64,000 nt of DNA from Flavobacterium sp. (GTDB lineage Bacteria > Bacteroidota > Bacteroidia > Flavobacteriales > Flavobacteriaceae), in assembly GCF_004211145.1 (NCBI RefSeq), contig NZ_SEBS01000018.1, forward strand, positions 1 to 64,000, in the 5' to 3' direction. A model generated the notes under the pieces. That model saw only the letters and a list, made by a program, of their open reading frames with translations, made no database searches and was not told the origin of the DNA. Below are positions 26,038 through 36,012 of the stretch, piece after piece; within the stretch, counting starts at the first letter, position 1; each line of letters starts with the position of its first letter. The translations under genes and the position numbers were made by a program.

Positions 26038-26511
26038 CTACAATCCCAACATCACACTTCGCAACTTTCCGGCCGAAGCATAAACGTGATAGTAAATTGT
26101 CGACAACAGCATGACTTCTGAAATCGATTCATCGTTTATCGAAATTTCAAGTTCGTTGCTTCTCTCATTTGTCTTAACGATCACGATGTCGTTCGAATCC
26201 GCGTCGACGAGTCGCGTTCCGGGTTTGAACCATTTGCCTTTTACCTCGAAGCCGGTTTCTTCCCCATCGGTTTCGATTTCGGCTCCGCCCCACAGATAAT
26301 CGAACTTGAATTTGAACAATGTCTGACGCGCGCGCGTAACGACGATGTCTTTTTCAGTCGCGTCCTGAGGCCCGACGTGATAACGGTTCTTGTGTACGAA
26401 GATATCGGCGTGAGTCGTGTTGTCGCGGTTGAAATCGATCGAGCCAACAACCGATCCGCCATCAAAAACGCGCAATGTGTAGCCGTCGAATTTCCCAATG
26501 TAATTTGCCAT
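26038..26511 (-). CDS. Hypothetical cytosolic protein (157 aa)
   Basis: No family recognised. Small, mainly beta-type protein, starting MANYIGKFDGYTLRVFDG and containing KFKFDYLWGGAEIETDGEET and KGKWFKPGTRLVDADSNDIVIVK. It has no signal peptide or membrane helix. The composition and short alternating strands suggest a beta-barrel or beta-sandwich fold with a possible ligand. I chose the ATG at 26511; starting at 26538 would make it overlap the end of the next gene. The outer-membrane barrel gene ends 12 bp upstream, on the same strand, so the two may be co-transcribed. Confidence 0.7.
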   Translation of the reverse strand: MANYIGKFDGYTLRVFDGGSVVGSIDFNRDNTTHADIFVHKNRYHVGPQDATEKDIVVTRARQTLFKFKFDYLWGGAEIETDGEETGFEVKGKWFKPGTRLVDADSNDIVIVKTNERSNELEISINDESISEVMLLSTIYYHVYASAGKLRSVMLGL

Positions 26512-26522
26512 ATTGTTATTTT

Positions 26523-29339
26523 TTAGTCGAACATCCAAAAGCGGCGACCGCCTTCAGGTTTTTTCTTTCCTGCAAATTTATCGAGTTTATACGTCAATGA
26601 AAACATCGCGTAACGTTTTAATACGGTATTTTCCTCATCGCGGATATACGTCGGGGAAATGCTGCGCGACGTATTCTGGTTCTGGTTGAGCACGTCGTAC
26701 ACTTTTACCTTCGCGAGCAAATGGTCGCCCAGGAAGTTGTAGCCCAAACTCATGTTCCACAGATAGAAATCCTTCTTGAAACCGTCAGCGATATTCGAGT
26801 TGTACGTGTACGTGAAATCATTCCCGAAGACGACGTGCTTGGGCCAATAACTCGTAGTCTGCAACGTAAAACGATGCGTGAGGTTCGATTGTTTGTCGGT
26901 CGAGAAATTCGTATAATTCGTTTCGTTGTACGTAAAATCGTAACGCGGCCCGATTGAAAGCAATTCGCCGTAATCATAATTGAAGCTCACGCGAGGTGAC
27001 AATCGGACCGACTTGGAATCGAACATCTCGCCTTCCACAAAGCCTTGATTGCGGTTGTAGCCGCCGTTCATGCCGAGCCCGAAACGGTACGAATGTGCGT
27101 CGTGCTTGATCGTCTTGTTCCAGTTTCCGCCGAACCACAAGTTCGAGTTACCCGAAATATTTATGTATTCGGTCGTGCTTTTTCGGCTCGAATCGTAAGT
27201 CGTCGAGGAAACGACCTGGCTCTCGAAGAAATTTCCGCCGCCGTAAATGCTCCAGCCCGATTTGGTCGCGAAGTCGTAATCGCGGAAACTCACATATGTG
27301 TAATGCGATTTATTCGGGCTCAAAAATGGATTCCCGACGCGTGTGTTCAACGGATCCGACACATCGGTGACTGGCAGGATTTGCGCCGCCGACGGGAAGT
27401 TCACGTCAAAACTGTAATTCACCCAAAGCGAGCGCGATTTCGTGAAATTGTATCCGCCCCAAAGATTCGCCGATGGATAAATGCGCTCCTGGCTGATCGA
27501 AACCTGTTGTCCCAGATAATTCGAATTCGCCTCGAAAAGATACACCGATGTCCCGACGTTCAGATTCATGTTGAACTTGCTCTTGCGAATCCCGAATCCG
27601 GCCTGTGGATTGATCTCGCGCACGCCCGAACGCAAATAATTCGTGATTGAATCGTTGAGGATGGAATACGTTTGCGTCGCCTCATCGAAATCGAACGTAT
27701 GCCTGTCGCCGATGTTTTGCTCGCGGGAATAATTCAACGAAACCTTGATGTTGATCGAATCTTTAAGCGGTTCCGAGAATTCGATGCCCGACGAGAAATT
27801 ATCGGTCAGATTGCGGTCGAATCTTTTCTGGTTCCGGTTGTCGGTTTCGGTCAGGTCCGTGATTCCGTCCTCGTCGGTGTCGCGATAAAATGTGTTGAGC
27901 GATAGGTTTCGGTTCATGCCGTCGGATTTCGTGTGCTCGTCGTCGATCCACAGACTCAGGAAACGTCCTTTGCGCTTGAAAGCTCGGTTCACGTAGACAT
28001 TTCCACCGAGACTTTGATTATCGGTATTCGAGAAATTATCGCGTGAACTTTCGCGAGAAATCCGGCCGTTTTCCTCGGTCGTGGTCGACGCTCCGATGTT
28101 TTCGTTGAACGCGCGTCCCTTCATCAGTTTCGGCGAAATCGTAATCGTCGTGAGCGAATCGATCTTGTACTCGAACTCGAAACTAACGTTGTGCGCGAAC
28201 TTGTCGTCGACGGTTTTCGCGGTCGATTCGGTCGTGAAACTTCCCGTGCTCAACAATGTGGTTTCGCGCGTTCGGTTCGCATTTTCAGACCGCGCGCCGT
28301 TGAAGAAATAACTGCCGTTGATCGTGAAATTCTTGAACGGTTCGTCACCGTAATTGAGGCCGAGAAGTTGCGATGTCGTGATGCCGTTTCCGCCGCCGAA
28401 CTGCATGTTGTTGATCCCAAAGCTTCCATTGTCGTTCGTCCAAACCGAATAATTGCGTCCGCCGCCCATCGAATCGAAAATCTCGTTCATCGTGAAACCC
28501 GTCGAATTGATGTTGTTGGCCGACGCTAATACCGAAATTTTGCGTTTGTTGTTGAAATAATTGAGCATCAGGCTCGATTCATAACGGTCATCGGTTCCAT
28601 AGCCGCCGTTTATTTTGCCGAAGAAACCTTTGTTCTTGTCCTCGTCGATCGTCAAATTTATGCTTGCATTGTTCGAACTGGCTTTCTCGCCCGAGAGTTC
28701 TTCCTTCTTGGTTTTCGTGTCGGTGATCTGGACTTTGTTGATGATATCCGACGGCAAATTCTGCAACGCAACCTTTCCTTCCTTGTCAAAAAACGGCTTT
28801 CCGTTGACTAATATTTGGTTGACTTCCTTCCCATTCACGGTGATTTTTCCTTCGTTGTCGATCTCGACGCCGGGAAGTTGTTTCAACAATGTTTCGACAT
28901 TCGCGTCGGGCCTGATCTTGAACGAGGCCGCATTGAATTCGAGCGTGTCGTTCTTGATCCGAATCGGCGGCGCTTCCTGTTTGATGATGACTTCGCCCAA
29001 CAAATTCTCGGACTCTTCAAGGCGCAACACGCCATAATCGACGTTCGCGTTCAAGCCTTTATCATAGGATTTCTCGATTTCCTTGAACCCGATGAACGAG
29101 ACTTTGAAGATCACGGCGTTCTCGGTTTTGCGTGTCGAGAGATTGAAGTTCCCGTTTTTGTCGGTGATCGTGTAATCGATGACGGTCGAATCTTTTGCCG
29201 ATGCGATGTAGACGGTTACGGCTTCCATCGGAACCTGGGTTTTCGCCTCGAGGATTTTCCCTTTGAACGTCACCGAATTTTGCGCAAAGCCGCTCAAGCC
29301 CGCCAGCAAAGCCGCCAGCAGAAAGTAAAGTTTTGACAT
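26523..29339 (-). CDS. Outer-membrane beta-barrel protein (TonB-receptor-like)
   Basis: Outer-membrane protein of 938 aa. Signal peptide MSKLYFLLAALLAGLSGFAQ, then a CarboxypepD_reg-like beta-sandwich (about 20-105: VTFKGKILEAKTQVPMEAVTV), a plug domain (about 115-240: LEFNAASFKIRPDANVETLL, LPGVEIDNEGKITVNGKEV, ILVNGKPFF), and a C-terminal barrel rich in alternating aromatic strands. It belongs with the outer_membrane_beta_barrel/OMP_b-brl_3 type, relatives of SusC-like receptors but without a SusD partner nearby. The ATG at 29339 begins the signal peptide. Substrate unknown. Confidence 0.9.
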   Translation of the reverse strand: MSKLYFLLAALLAGLSGFAQNSVTFKGKILEAKTQVPMEAVTVYIASAKDSTVIDYTITDKNGNFNLSTRKTENAVIFKVSFIGFKEIEKSYDKGLNANVDYGVLRLEESENLLGEVIIKQEAPPIRIKNDTLEFNAASFKIRPDANVETLLKQLPGVEIDNEGKITVNGKEVNQILVNGKPFFDKEGKVALQNLPSDIINKVQITDTKTKKEELSGEKASSNNASINLTIDEDKNKGFFGKINGGYGTDDRYESSLMLNYFNNKRKISVLASANNINSTGFTMNEIFDSMGGGRNYSVWTNDNGSFGINNMQFGGGNGITTSQLLGLNYGDEPFKNFTINGSYFFNGARSENANRTRETTLLSTGSFTTESTAKTVDDKFAHNVSFEFEYKIDSLTTITISPKLMKGRAFNENIGASTTTEENGRISRESSRDNFSNTDNQSLGGNVYVNRAFKRKGRFLSLWIDDEHTKSDGMNRNLSLNTFYRDTDEDGITDLTETDNRNQKRFDRNLTDNFSSGIEFSEPLKDSINIKVSLNYSREQNIGDRHTFDFDEATQTYSILNDSITNYLRSGVREINPQAGFGIRKSKFNMNLNVGTSVYLFEANSNYLGQQVSISQERIYPSANLWGGYNFTKSRSLWVNYSFDVNFPSAAQILPVTDVSDPLNTRVGNPFLSPNKSHYTYVSFRDYDFATKSGWSIYGGGNFFESQVVSSTTYDSSRKSTTEYINISGNSNLWFGGNWNKTIKHDAHSYRFGLGMNGGYNRNQGFVEGEMFDSKSVRLSPRVSFNYDYGELLSIGPRYDFTYNETNYTNFSTDKQSNLTHRFTLQTTSYWPKHVVFGNDFTYTYNSNIADGFKKDFYLWNMSLGYNFLGDHLLAKVKVYDVLNQNQNTSRSISPTYIRDEENTVLKRYAMFSLTYKLDKFAGKKKPEGGRRFWMFD

Positions 29340-29669
29340 TTGTTTGATTTTAATTCGCTGCGCTCCATGCAATTCGGATGCGCCTCGGGTGTTTGTTTGT
29401 TTGTTTTATAACTGCCAAATAACAGGATTAGTGTGTAAGTGTGAAAATTTCTTACAAATTATTTAACATTTAGGGTATCCCGACTTTTCGATTAGGGTAA
29501 AACCCAGAGATTCCCCTACTGGATCAAAGTTCAAAAACTGATAGTTTTACCGAATGAAACTACACTCCCAATTAACGGGTAAATCGAGCCTTTAATCGAA
29601 ATACCTACAAATGGGTATATCTTTTCTAGAACGCTTAAAATAGTTTTGCCAATCTAAAACAACAGACAA
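29340..29669. other. 330-bp divergent intergenic region with GGGTA dyads
   Basis: No gene seen. Contains short palindromes GGGTATCCC (29473-29481), GGGTAAAACCC (29495-29505) and ATACC...GGGTAT (29601-29618), plus a direct CGGGTA (29576-29581). TAGTTTTG at 29641-29648 matches the TAnnTTTG -7 element, 21 bp before the ATG of the downstream gene. Confidence 0.5.
29641..29648 (+). promoter_or_regulatory. -7 element TAGTTTTG for the T9SS protein gene
   Basis: Perfect TAnnTTTG, 21 bp before the ATG at 29670. No clear -33 TTG, which fits activation through the upstream GGGTA dyads. Confidence 0.45.
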
Positions 29670-32600
29670 ATGAAAAAACTTTTACTTTTCATCCTCACGA
29701 TTACACCATTGATACATTGGTCGCAAACGCCTTTGTACTCCAACGTTCCGGTTTCTGATATTGGCACCGGCAACACCACAAATGCGTCGAACACTTCAAA
29801 AAACGTCGCAGTTGCTCCAAACGGCGATATTTATGTCGTATTCTCAGGATCGCAAGGCGTCCGCGTGGCAAAAAGCACGAATAGAGGCCAAACGTTTTCC
29901 GCCTCGACGCCCGTCGTCACTGGAAATCCCGAAGCCGAAATCCATGTGGCTCAAAACGCGGCGATTTACGTGGCAACCTCAAACGGGATGGTTTTTGGAA
30001 GCACCAATCAAGGCGCGTCGTTCTCTTTGCTTTTTTCTTACACGGCGGGAGGTCCGGCGCACATCGCTTCCTATCAGGATAAAGTTTACGTGGTTCCGCA
30101 AAGTGGCAGCAGTATATACCGCAGTTCGGACAACGGAAGCGACCCTTGGCTAGTAACGACTTTCGGGTCAAGTTATGCCTACTCGGATGTGTTCGTCGAT
30201 TCGTCTGATGGAACAATTTATGTCTTGTCAGACAACCCGACTATCTATCTTAGAAAGAGCATCGATGGCGGACTAACATATGTATTGCAGACCATATCGC
30301 CTGCAGTCGGCGTTTATTATTCGTCTTATGCATTTTCGTCGGGACCTCTGGGTAAATTCGTGTTCATCGGAGGCGATAATTCCGCTCCTGGCGTGCGCAT
30401 CAATCTGGCCACGAATGCCGCCAATACTATTTCATTGGCATCAAATACGACTTTTGACGGAAGGACTCTTGTCGCGGACGAATACGGAAATTTTGTCGAC
30501 GGCTATTCCAACAGTGGTGCTATCGGCTACCGGGTAAGCTACAACCAGGGCGCAAACTGGCAATCTCCGATCACGTTGACGCCAGGGACGGGTTTGAGCA
30601 TCGCCCGAAATCCGGTCTATCAGGATATCATTTCTGTTTACACAGGAAACGGTCAGATTTATGCAACGGTTCACGGCAATATTTTGCCCGGCGGTGTGAT
30701 CGCAACCTCGGCTACTCCTGCGCTCGTTTATTGTCAAGGCGCGACGTTTTCACTTCCCTACACCGTCACCGGAACGTTCAATACGGGAAACATTTTCACG
30801 GCCCAAATTAGCAATGCCTCGGGAAGTTTCGCCAATCCGGTTTCGGTTGGAACGGTTTCGTCCACGACTTCAGGCTCGGTCAGCGTAACGATTCCAGCCG
30901 GAATCGCAATGGGTTCGGGTTATAGGTTTCGGGTCGTGAGTTCAAATCCATCGGTGGTTGGCACAGATAACGGCAGCAATGTTACAATAAACGCAACCCC
31001 AACCGCAACCCAACCACCAAACCTCCAAGTATGCGCTTCAACCACGCTCGCGTCATTCTTCCTGGCTCAGCAAACGCCGATCATCCTGAACGGGCAATCG
31101 ACCTCATCGTTCGCGGTAAGTTATCACACAACTTTTAACGGAGCGAACAATAACACGAACGTGATCACGAACATCAATTCGTATTCTGCGGCAAACGGAA
31201 CCACGATTTATGTGCGTGTCAGAAATGTTTCTTCTCCGACGTGTTTCGCAATCACGAGTTTCCAACTGTTGGTGAATCCTGAACCAGCCGTCGACTCGCC
31301 TGCCGACGTCACGAATTGCGGGCCTTACACGTTGCCTTCTCTAACCAACGGTGACTATTTTACCGAACCAAATGGATTGGGAACTCCGCTTTTCGCCGGT
31401 GATTTGATCGCGAATTCGACGACATTGTACATCTTCAATTTCCCGACTTCTCCTGAAGGTTGTTCCGCTACAAGCTCGTTCGACATTACGATCCAGCCGG
31501 GACAAACGTATTACGCCGACACCGATTCGGACGGATTCGGGGACGCCGACAACACGACATTCTCATGTACGGGAATTCCGTCGGGCTTTGTTTCGAACGA
31601 CTTAGACTGCGACGATACTCAGATTTTGTACACCGATGCTGATGGCGATGGATTCGGAACTTCTATTATTGCTACTTGCGGTTCCGAAAATTCTACGGAT
31701 TGCGACGATTCGGACGAAACGATTTTCACATCGGGAACTCTATTTATAGACGAAGACAACGACGGCTACACGACTGGCGCAACCGCGGTTATTTGCCACG
31801 GATTTACGGCTCCAAGCGGATATGCTTTCACAAACATCGGAATCGATTGTAACGATGCCGTTGCCGCGATAAATCCAGGCGCTATCGAGGTCGCTTTCAA
31901 TGGCGTCGATGACGATTGCGATGGCACGATCGACGAGGGAAGCCAAATTCTGACGCAAGTCCTGCCAAGTCAATGCGGCACGACACTTACGACCATCAAT
32001 TCTTTGATCGGCGCGATTGTCCAGGCTGCTCCGGTTGACGGCTACCGATTCCGGGTTGTCAATATGACTACGAACGCGGTACAAACAATCGACAGGAATT
32101 TTCCGAATTTCAGCTTGACATTATTGCCTTCGTTCGACTACGCGACCACCTATTCGATTTCGGTAATGGTGAGGCGCAATGGAATATGGCTCGGCAATTA
32201 CGGCCCAAGCTGTCTGGTTTCAACACCCGCGATTTTGGACAACGGTGGCGCTAGCGCAGTTACGCCGTCACAATGCGGCATCACGTTGCCTGCCCTAAGC
32301 ACTTTGATTGCTACGACGAGTTTGCAAGGCGTAACCGGATATCGTTTCCGCATCACGAACTTAACTGACAACACCGCGCCAAATCAGGTACAAATCCTTG
32401 ACCGCAGCATTCACTGGTTCGCACTCACGATGCTCAATACGTATACATACGGCACGACCTACTCGATAGAAGTTGCGGTAAAAACCACCGGAAGTTATTC
32501 GGGCTACGGAGCGCCTTGCGCGGTAACGACACCGGCTGTTCCCGGCATTACGAATTGCGGAACGGCGACGACTCCAACCATGTACTTCGCCACGACCAGC

Positions 32601-33095
32601 ATGAACCGCGCGACATCGTATCGCTTCGAATTGACCGATATGACAAGCTATAATACGATCATAGTCGACAGGCCGTCTCAGTATTTTAACTTCAACCAGG
32701 TTCCGGGTTACACTCCGGGCGGGCAATATGCTATCCGTGTCGCAGTGATGACATCGGGCGTATGGTCACTTTACGGAGAAGCTTGTGTGATAACAGCTCC
32801 GGGAACGGCTTTGCGCGGTATAACCGACGCCGAAACCGAGCCGCAGATCGCCTTCCGTGCCACAGGTTACCCGAATCCATATCTCGAAAGTTTCGCGATC
32901 GATATGGAAACGCCGAGTACCGAAAATGTAAAAGTAAAAGTATACGACATGATCGGAAAACTCGTAGACGAACGCGAGTTCACCGCTGACCAGATCGAAG
33001 CGCAACAATTCGGGCTTCAATATCCGTCAGGAGTTTATAACGTAATAGTCACGCAAGGCGAATTCACGAAAACGCTGCGCATGATCAAACGATAA
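29670..33095 (+). CDS. Large secreted T9SS protein with beta-propeller and MopE-like Ca-binding repeats
   Basis: Secreted protein of 1141 aa. Signal peptide MKKLLLFILTITPLIHWSQ, then a beta-propeller-like region (about 25-345) with BNR/sialidase-type repeats (KSTNRGQTFSAS, YRSSDNGSDPW, RKSIDGGLTY), Ig-like segments (about 345-600), an Asp-rich MopE-like region (about 610-760: DTDSDGFGDADN, DADGDGFGTS, DCDDSDET, DDDCDGTIDEG) that likely binds Ca2+, then three related repeats starting (L/T)PSQCGxxL with YRFRV and ATTYSIxVMV, and a T9SS type A sorting domain (YPNPYLESFAID to FTKTLRMIKR). It is an outer-surface or released protein, monocistronic, ending at a terminator. Confidence 0.88.
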   Translation: MKKLLLFILTITPLIHWSQTPLYSNVPVSDIGTGNTTNASNTSKNVAVAPNGDIYVVFSGSQGVRVAKSTNRGQTFSASTPVVTGNPEAEIHVAQNAAIYVATSNGMVFGSTNQGASFSLLFSYTAGGPAHIASYQDKVYVVPQSGSSIYRSSDNGSDPWLVTTFGSSYAYSDVFVDSSDGTIYVLSDNPTIYLRKSIDGGLTYVLQTISPAVGVYYSSYAFSSGPLGKFVFIGGDNSAPGVRINLATNAANTISLASNTTFDGRTLVADEYGNFVDGYSNSGAIGYRVSYNQGANWQSPITLTPGTGLSIARNPVYQDIISVYTGNGQIYATVHGNILPGGVIATSATPALVYCQGATFSLPYTVTGTFNTGNIFTAQISNASGSFANPVSVGTVSSTTSGSVSVTIPAGIAMGSGYRFRVVSSNPSVVGTDNGSNVTINATPTATQPPNLQVCASTTLASFFLAQQTPIILNGQSTSSFAVSYHTTFNGANNNTNVITNINSYSAANGTTIYVRVRNVSSPTCFAITSFQLLVNPEPAVDSPADVTNCGPYTLPSLTNGDYFTEPNGLGTPLFAGDLIANSTTLYIFNFPTSPEGCSATSSFDITIQPGQTYYADTDSDGFGDADNTTFSCTGIPSGFVSNDLDCDDTQILYTDADGDGFGTSIIATCGSENSTDCDDSDETIFTSGTLFIDEDNDGYTTGATAVICHGFTAPSGYAFTNIGIDCNDAVAAINPGAIEVAFNGVDDDCDGTIDEGSQILTQVLPSQCGTTLTTINSLIGAIVQAAPVDGYRFRVVNMTTNAVQTIDRNFPNFSLTLLPSFDYATTYSISVMVRRNGIWLGNYGPSCLVSTPAILDNGGASAVTPSQCGITLPALSTLIATTSLQGVTGYRFRITNLTDNTAPNQVQILDRSIHWFALTMLNTYTYGTTYSIEVAVKTTGSYSGYGAPCAVTTPAVPGITNCGTATTPTMYFATTSMNRATSYRFELTDMTSYNTIIVDRPSQYFNFNQVPGYTPGGQYAIRVAVMTSGVWSLYGEACVITAPGTALRGITDAETEPQIAFRATGYPNPYLESFAIDMETPSTENVKVKVYDMIGKLVDEREFTADQIEAQQFGLQYPSGVYNVIVTQGEFTKTLRMIKR

Positions 33096-33117
33096 TCAAA
33101 TTGGGGAATTTGGAAGG

Positions 33118-33147
33118 CCTTTCTGGAAACGGAGAGGCTTTTTTTTT
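33118..33147 (+). terminator. Terminator of the 1141-aa T9SS gene
   Basis: GCCTTTCT (33118-33125 region) pairs with GGAGAGGC (33131-33138), two G-U pairs included, followed by a T9 run. Confidence 0.75.
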
Positions 33148-33158
33148 GGAAAATGGTG

Positions 33159-33193
33159 AATTGTGAATTGATGAATTGGTTAATTGGTTAACG
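33159..33193. repeat. Octamer array AATTGGTT family
   Basis: AATTGTG(A), AATTGATG, AATTGGTT, AATTGGTT, AACG in about 8-bp phase between convergent genes. The inverse word AATTAACC recurs at 33373-33388. Confidence 0.65.
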
Positions 33194-33334
33194 AAAGGAG
33201 TGATTACCGAGACGATTTATTCCTTACGAATCGGAACGACAAACAATTGCGCTATAAAGAAAAGAGCGGTTTCCAAACCGACCATTCCGCTAACCAATTA
33301 ATCGATTCAACAAATAACCAATAAAAATAATTAA

Positions 33335-33366
33335 GGGTCGAAACGTACATCTCAACGCTTCGACCC
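33335..33366 (-). terminator. Hairpin downstream of der
   Basis: GGGTCGAA (33335-33342) pairs with TTCGACCC (33359-33366), extendable by ACGT/ACG. The minus-strand reading continues TTAATTATTTTTAT, a weak T-run. Probable der terminator. Confidence 0.55.
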
Positions 33367-33372
33367 CTAAAC

Positions 33373-33388
33373 AATTAACCAATTAACC
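33373..33388. repeat. Octamer array AATTAACC x2
   Basis: Two exact AATTAACC units followed by GATTATTT, ending at the stop codon of der (33391). Confidence 0.55.
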
Positions 33389-33390
33389 GA

Positions 33391-34701
33391 TTATTTCTCC
33401 CGAATATAAATATCCATCGGCACGCCTGAAAAATCCCACTTCTCACGAATTTTGTTCTCCAAAAATCGCTTGTACGGATCTTTTACATACTGCGGCAGGT
33501 TCGCAAAAAACACGAATTGAGGTACCGCGGTCGGCAATTGCATACAGTATTTGATCTTCACATATTTTCCTTTCAAGGCCGGCGGCGGCATGTGCTCGAT
33601 GATTTTCAACATGTGTTCGTTGAACTTCGAAGTAGAAATGCGTTGTTTACGACCTTCAAAAACCTGGACCGCCGTTTCAAGCGCTTTTAGCAAACGCTGT
33701 TTCGTCAATGCTGAAACGAACAAGATCGGCACGTCGGTAAACGGTTCGATTTCCTTGCGGATCTTCGCTTCGTAATCACGCGTTGACATCGTATCCTTTT
33801 CGACGAGATCCCATTTGTTGACCAGGATCACGATTCCTTTTCGGTTCTTTTCGGCGAGCCAGAAAATACTCTGGTCCTGACCTTCGAATCCGCGCGTCGC
33901 ATCGATGACCAAGATGATCACATCCGAATTCTCGATCGCACGAACCGATCGCATCACCGAATAAAACTCCAAATCTTCCTTCACCTTCGCTTTCCTGCGG
34001 ATTCCAGCCGTATCGACCAAGTTGAATTCGAACCCGAATCGGTTGAACTTCGTGTCGATCGCATCACGCGTCGTTCCCGCGATATCGGTTACGATGTAAC
34101 GATCTTCGCCGATGAGCGCATTGATAAAACTCGATTTCCCCGCATTCGGACGCCCGACAACAGCAAAACGTGGCAATTGTACTTCATCTTGTGTAGGTTC
34201 CGGTTTCTCGGGAAACGCATCGATCAGAGCGTCGAGCAATTCGCCCGTTCCACTTCCCGACGTTGAGGCAAACGTAATGTATTCGCCCAAACCGAGGTTA
34301 TAAAATTCGATCGCGTCTTTCTCGCGCATCGCATTGTCTACTTTATTCACGCCGAGCAAAACCGGCTTGGTCACTTTTCGTAGGAGTTTGGCGACTTCCT
34401 CGTCCATAGGCGTGATGCCTTCCTCGACATCGACGATGAAAAGAATGACATCGGCCTCATCAATGGCGAGTTCGACCTGCTTGCGGATTTCACCTTCGAA
34501 CACGTCATCGGAACCTCGGACGTAACCGCCCGTGTCGATCACTGAAAATTCTTTCCCATTCCATTCGCTCTTGCCGTAATTGCGGTCACGCGTAACGCCC
34601 GCAACCGAATCGACTATGGCTTCGCGCCTCTGTATCATGCGGTTGAACAACGTCGATTTCCCAACGTTCGGCCTTCCGACTATCGCTACAATATTATTCA
34701 T
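33391..34701 (-). CDS. der: Ribosome biogenesis GTPase Der
   Basis: Double-GTPase ribosome assembly factor of 436 aa, which acts on the large ribosomal subunit. First G domain: [13 protein letters not shown] (8-20), [12 protein letters not shown]. Second G domain: [16 protein letters not shown] (about 182-197), [12 protein letters not shown]. The C-terminal KH-like domain follows ([20 protein letters not shown]). All G motifs are intact. It is transcribed alone and ends 3 bp after an octamer array; its upstream flank is the repeat-rich spacer. Confidence 0.97.
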   Translation of the reverse strand: MNNIVAIVGRPNVGKSTLFNRMIQRREAIVDSVAGVTRDRNYGKSEWNGKEFSVIDTGGYVRGSDDVFEGEIRKQVELAIDEADVILFIVDVEEGITPMDEEVAKLLRKVTKPVLLGVNKVDNAMREKDAIEFYNLGLGEYITFASTSGSGTGELLDALIDAFPEKPEPTQDEVQLPRFAVVGRPNAGKSSFINALIGEDRYIVTDIAGTTRDAIDTKFNRFGFEFNLVDTAGIRRKAKVKEDLEFYSVMRSVRAIENSDVIILVIDATRGFEGQDQSIFWLAEKNRKGIVILVNKWDLVEKDTMSTRDYEAKIRKEIEPFTDVPILFVSALTKQRLLKALETAVQVFEGRKQRISTSKFNEHMLKIIEHMPPPALKGKYVKIKYCMQLPTAVPQFVFFANLPQYVKDPYKRFLENKIREKWDFSGVPMDIYIREK

Positions 34702-34781
34702 ATGTGCTCAATTTTGCGGCAAAGGTACGGTTTAGAAAGCGAAAATGCGCCAGTGAGGTGAAAAAGAGAACCTCAGGCGGG

Positions 34782-34845
34782 GAAACGCTACGTTGGAGAA
34801 ACGCTGCGCCAAGGAAATGCTGCGCTTGAGAAATGCCATGCGGAC
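34782..34845. repeat. Tandem 16-bp (2 x 8) repeat
   Basis: Four units: GAAACGCTACGTTGGA, GAAACGCTGCGCCAAG, GAAATGCTGCGCTTGA, GAAATGCCATGCGGAC. Each starts GAAAyGC; the phase is exactly 16 bp with no slippage. Confidence 0.8.
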
Positions 34846-34926
34846 TAGGAAAACGGAAAGTTTTGACACACTGCGCTCCCGAGACAACGCATCAAAGCCT
34901 CAAACAAACACGATTCAAATCTCAAA

Positions 34927-35275
34927 CTCCCAACGCAACAGAACGACTCAAATGAACAAATGAACGACTGAACAATTGGACAATTTCCAAAAACTCCCAA
35001 CGCAAGAAAGCAACTCAAATAAACAAATCAACACATCAACAATTTCCAAAAACTCCCAACGCAAGAGAACGACTCAAATGAACAAATGAACAAATGAACG
35101 ACTGAACAATTCCAAAAACTCCCAACGCAAGAGAACAACTCAAATCAACAAATCAACAAATCAACACATCAACAATTTCAAAATCTCCCAACGCAACAGA
35201 ACGACTCAAATGAACAAATGAGCAAATGAACAATTTCAAAAACCCCCAACGCAAGAGAACAACTCAAATTTAACC
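34927..35275. repeat. Six-unit degenerate tandem repeat, 58-67 bp period, octamer subunits
   Basis: Each unit begins CTCCCAACGCAAsAGAAC (34927, 34994, 35053, 35119, 35185, about 35243) and continues with runs of AAATGAAC or AAATCAAC octamers, ending near AATTTCAAAA or AATTTCCAAAA. Units alternate between the AAATGAAC and AAATCAAC versions. Irregular unit length, and both parts of each unit repeated, argue against CRISPR. Confidence 0.85.
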
Positions 35276-35329
35276 ATCTTTAACAACTCCCCAACAAATA
35301 AATCGAATAGCGATCGCGTTATCACATAA

Positions 35330-35827
35330 ATGAAAACGAAGATGAAAACCGCCACCGCAAATTTTGACCATTTTGGTAAAGCCTCGAGCAAGACGCCTGC
35401 TGAAATCCGTCGCGCGTGCGAAATCCTCGAAACGTCTTCGAACCCGAATTACATAATCAAACACAACGGAAATCACATCTGGCTCGAAATGGGACAGGAA
35501 AAACAAGAATTCTGGTCGCCCTTGCTGCACCTGGAATTGCGGTCGAATGACGACCAAACTTTCATAAAAGGAGAATACGTGAAACAGCCTTTGCTTTGGG
35601 TCGCGCATTTGCTCATCCGAATCGTTTCGGTGGCGATATTCACGGTCAGTCTCGTCTCGATTTACCTGAAATCGGCGATGCGCGAGAGTTTCAAACTAGA
35701 ACTCCTGATGATGTTCGCGATGGTCACCGTGTGGTTCGCAATGTTTCTCGTGAGCCAGTGGAATCGCAAGAAAGCTAGCGAACAGGCCGAGGAATTGCGT
35801 AGATTGATGGAAAATATCGTGGATTGA
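35330..35827 (+). CDS. Hypothetical membrane protein (165 aa)
   Basis: Soluble N-terminal part (about 1-92, FDHFGKASSKTPAEIRRACEIL and ELRSNDDQTFIKGEYVKQ), then two membrane helices (WVAHLLIRIVSVAIFTVSLVS and LELLMMFAMVTVWFAMFLV) and a short charged C-terminal coil (KKASEQAEELRRLMENI). No family recognised. Start at MKTKMKTATANF is used; a second ATG five codons later is possible. It stands alone between the repeat spacer and era. Confidence 0.65.
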   Translation: MKTKMKTATANFDHFGKASSKTPAEIRRACEILETSSNPNYIIKHNGNHIWLEMGQEKQEFWSPLLHLELRSNDDQTFIKGEYVKQPLLWVAHLLIRIVSVAIFTVSLVSIYLKSAMRESFKLELLMMFAMVTVWFAMFLVSQWNRKKASEQAEELRRLMENIVD

Positions 35828-36012
35828 TTTTTGGGCGTTACGCCGCAATCAACAGTTGTCTTTTTGTAAACGTTTCGGCGCGGCGTCAGGCTATCCAATC
35901 CAATCTTTTTTGCGGAAATTTTTTGGAAAGAATAAAATTTTCGGAAGCAAAAAAGGATTTCCTTTTCTATCCTTAACGCAGAACAAAGTCTGGAAACACG
36001 CTAAAAATCAAA

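Larger units (their letters stand above)
34702..35329. other. 628-bp repeat-rich spacer
   Basis: No gene seen. It holds a 16-bp-period array (34782-34845) and a longer array of six units of 58-67 bp (34927-35275), both built from 8-bp words. It separates der (minus) from a membrane protein gene (plus), so their promoters would have to lie in or next to these repeats. Confidence 0.8.

Noticed and set aside
26621..26631. AATACGGTATT near the end of the outer-membrane barrel gene
   Set aside because: Spacing and length do not match the 20-bp dyad; coding sequence of the barrel.
34927..35275. CRISPR array
   Set aside because: Unit lengths vary (58-67 bp), the sequence between the conserved starts is also repeated, there are no unique spacers and no cas genes.
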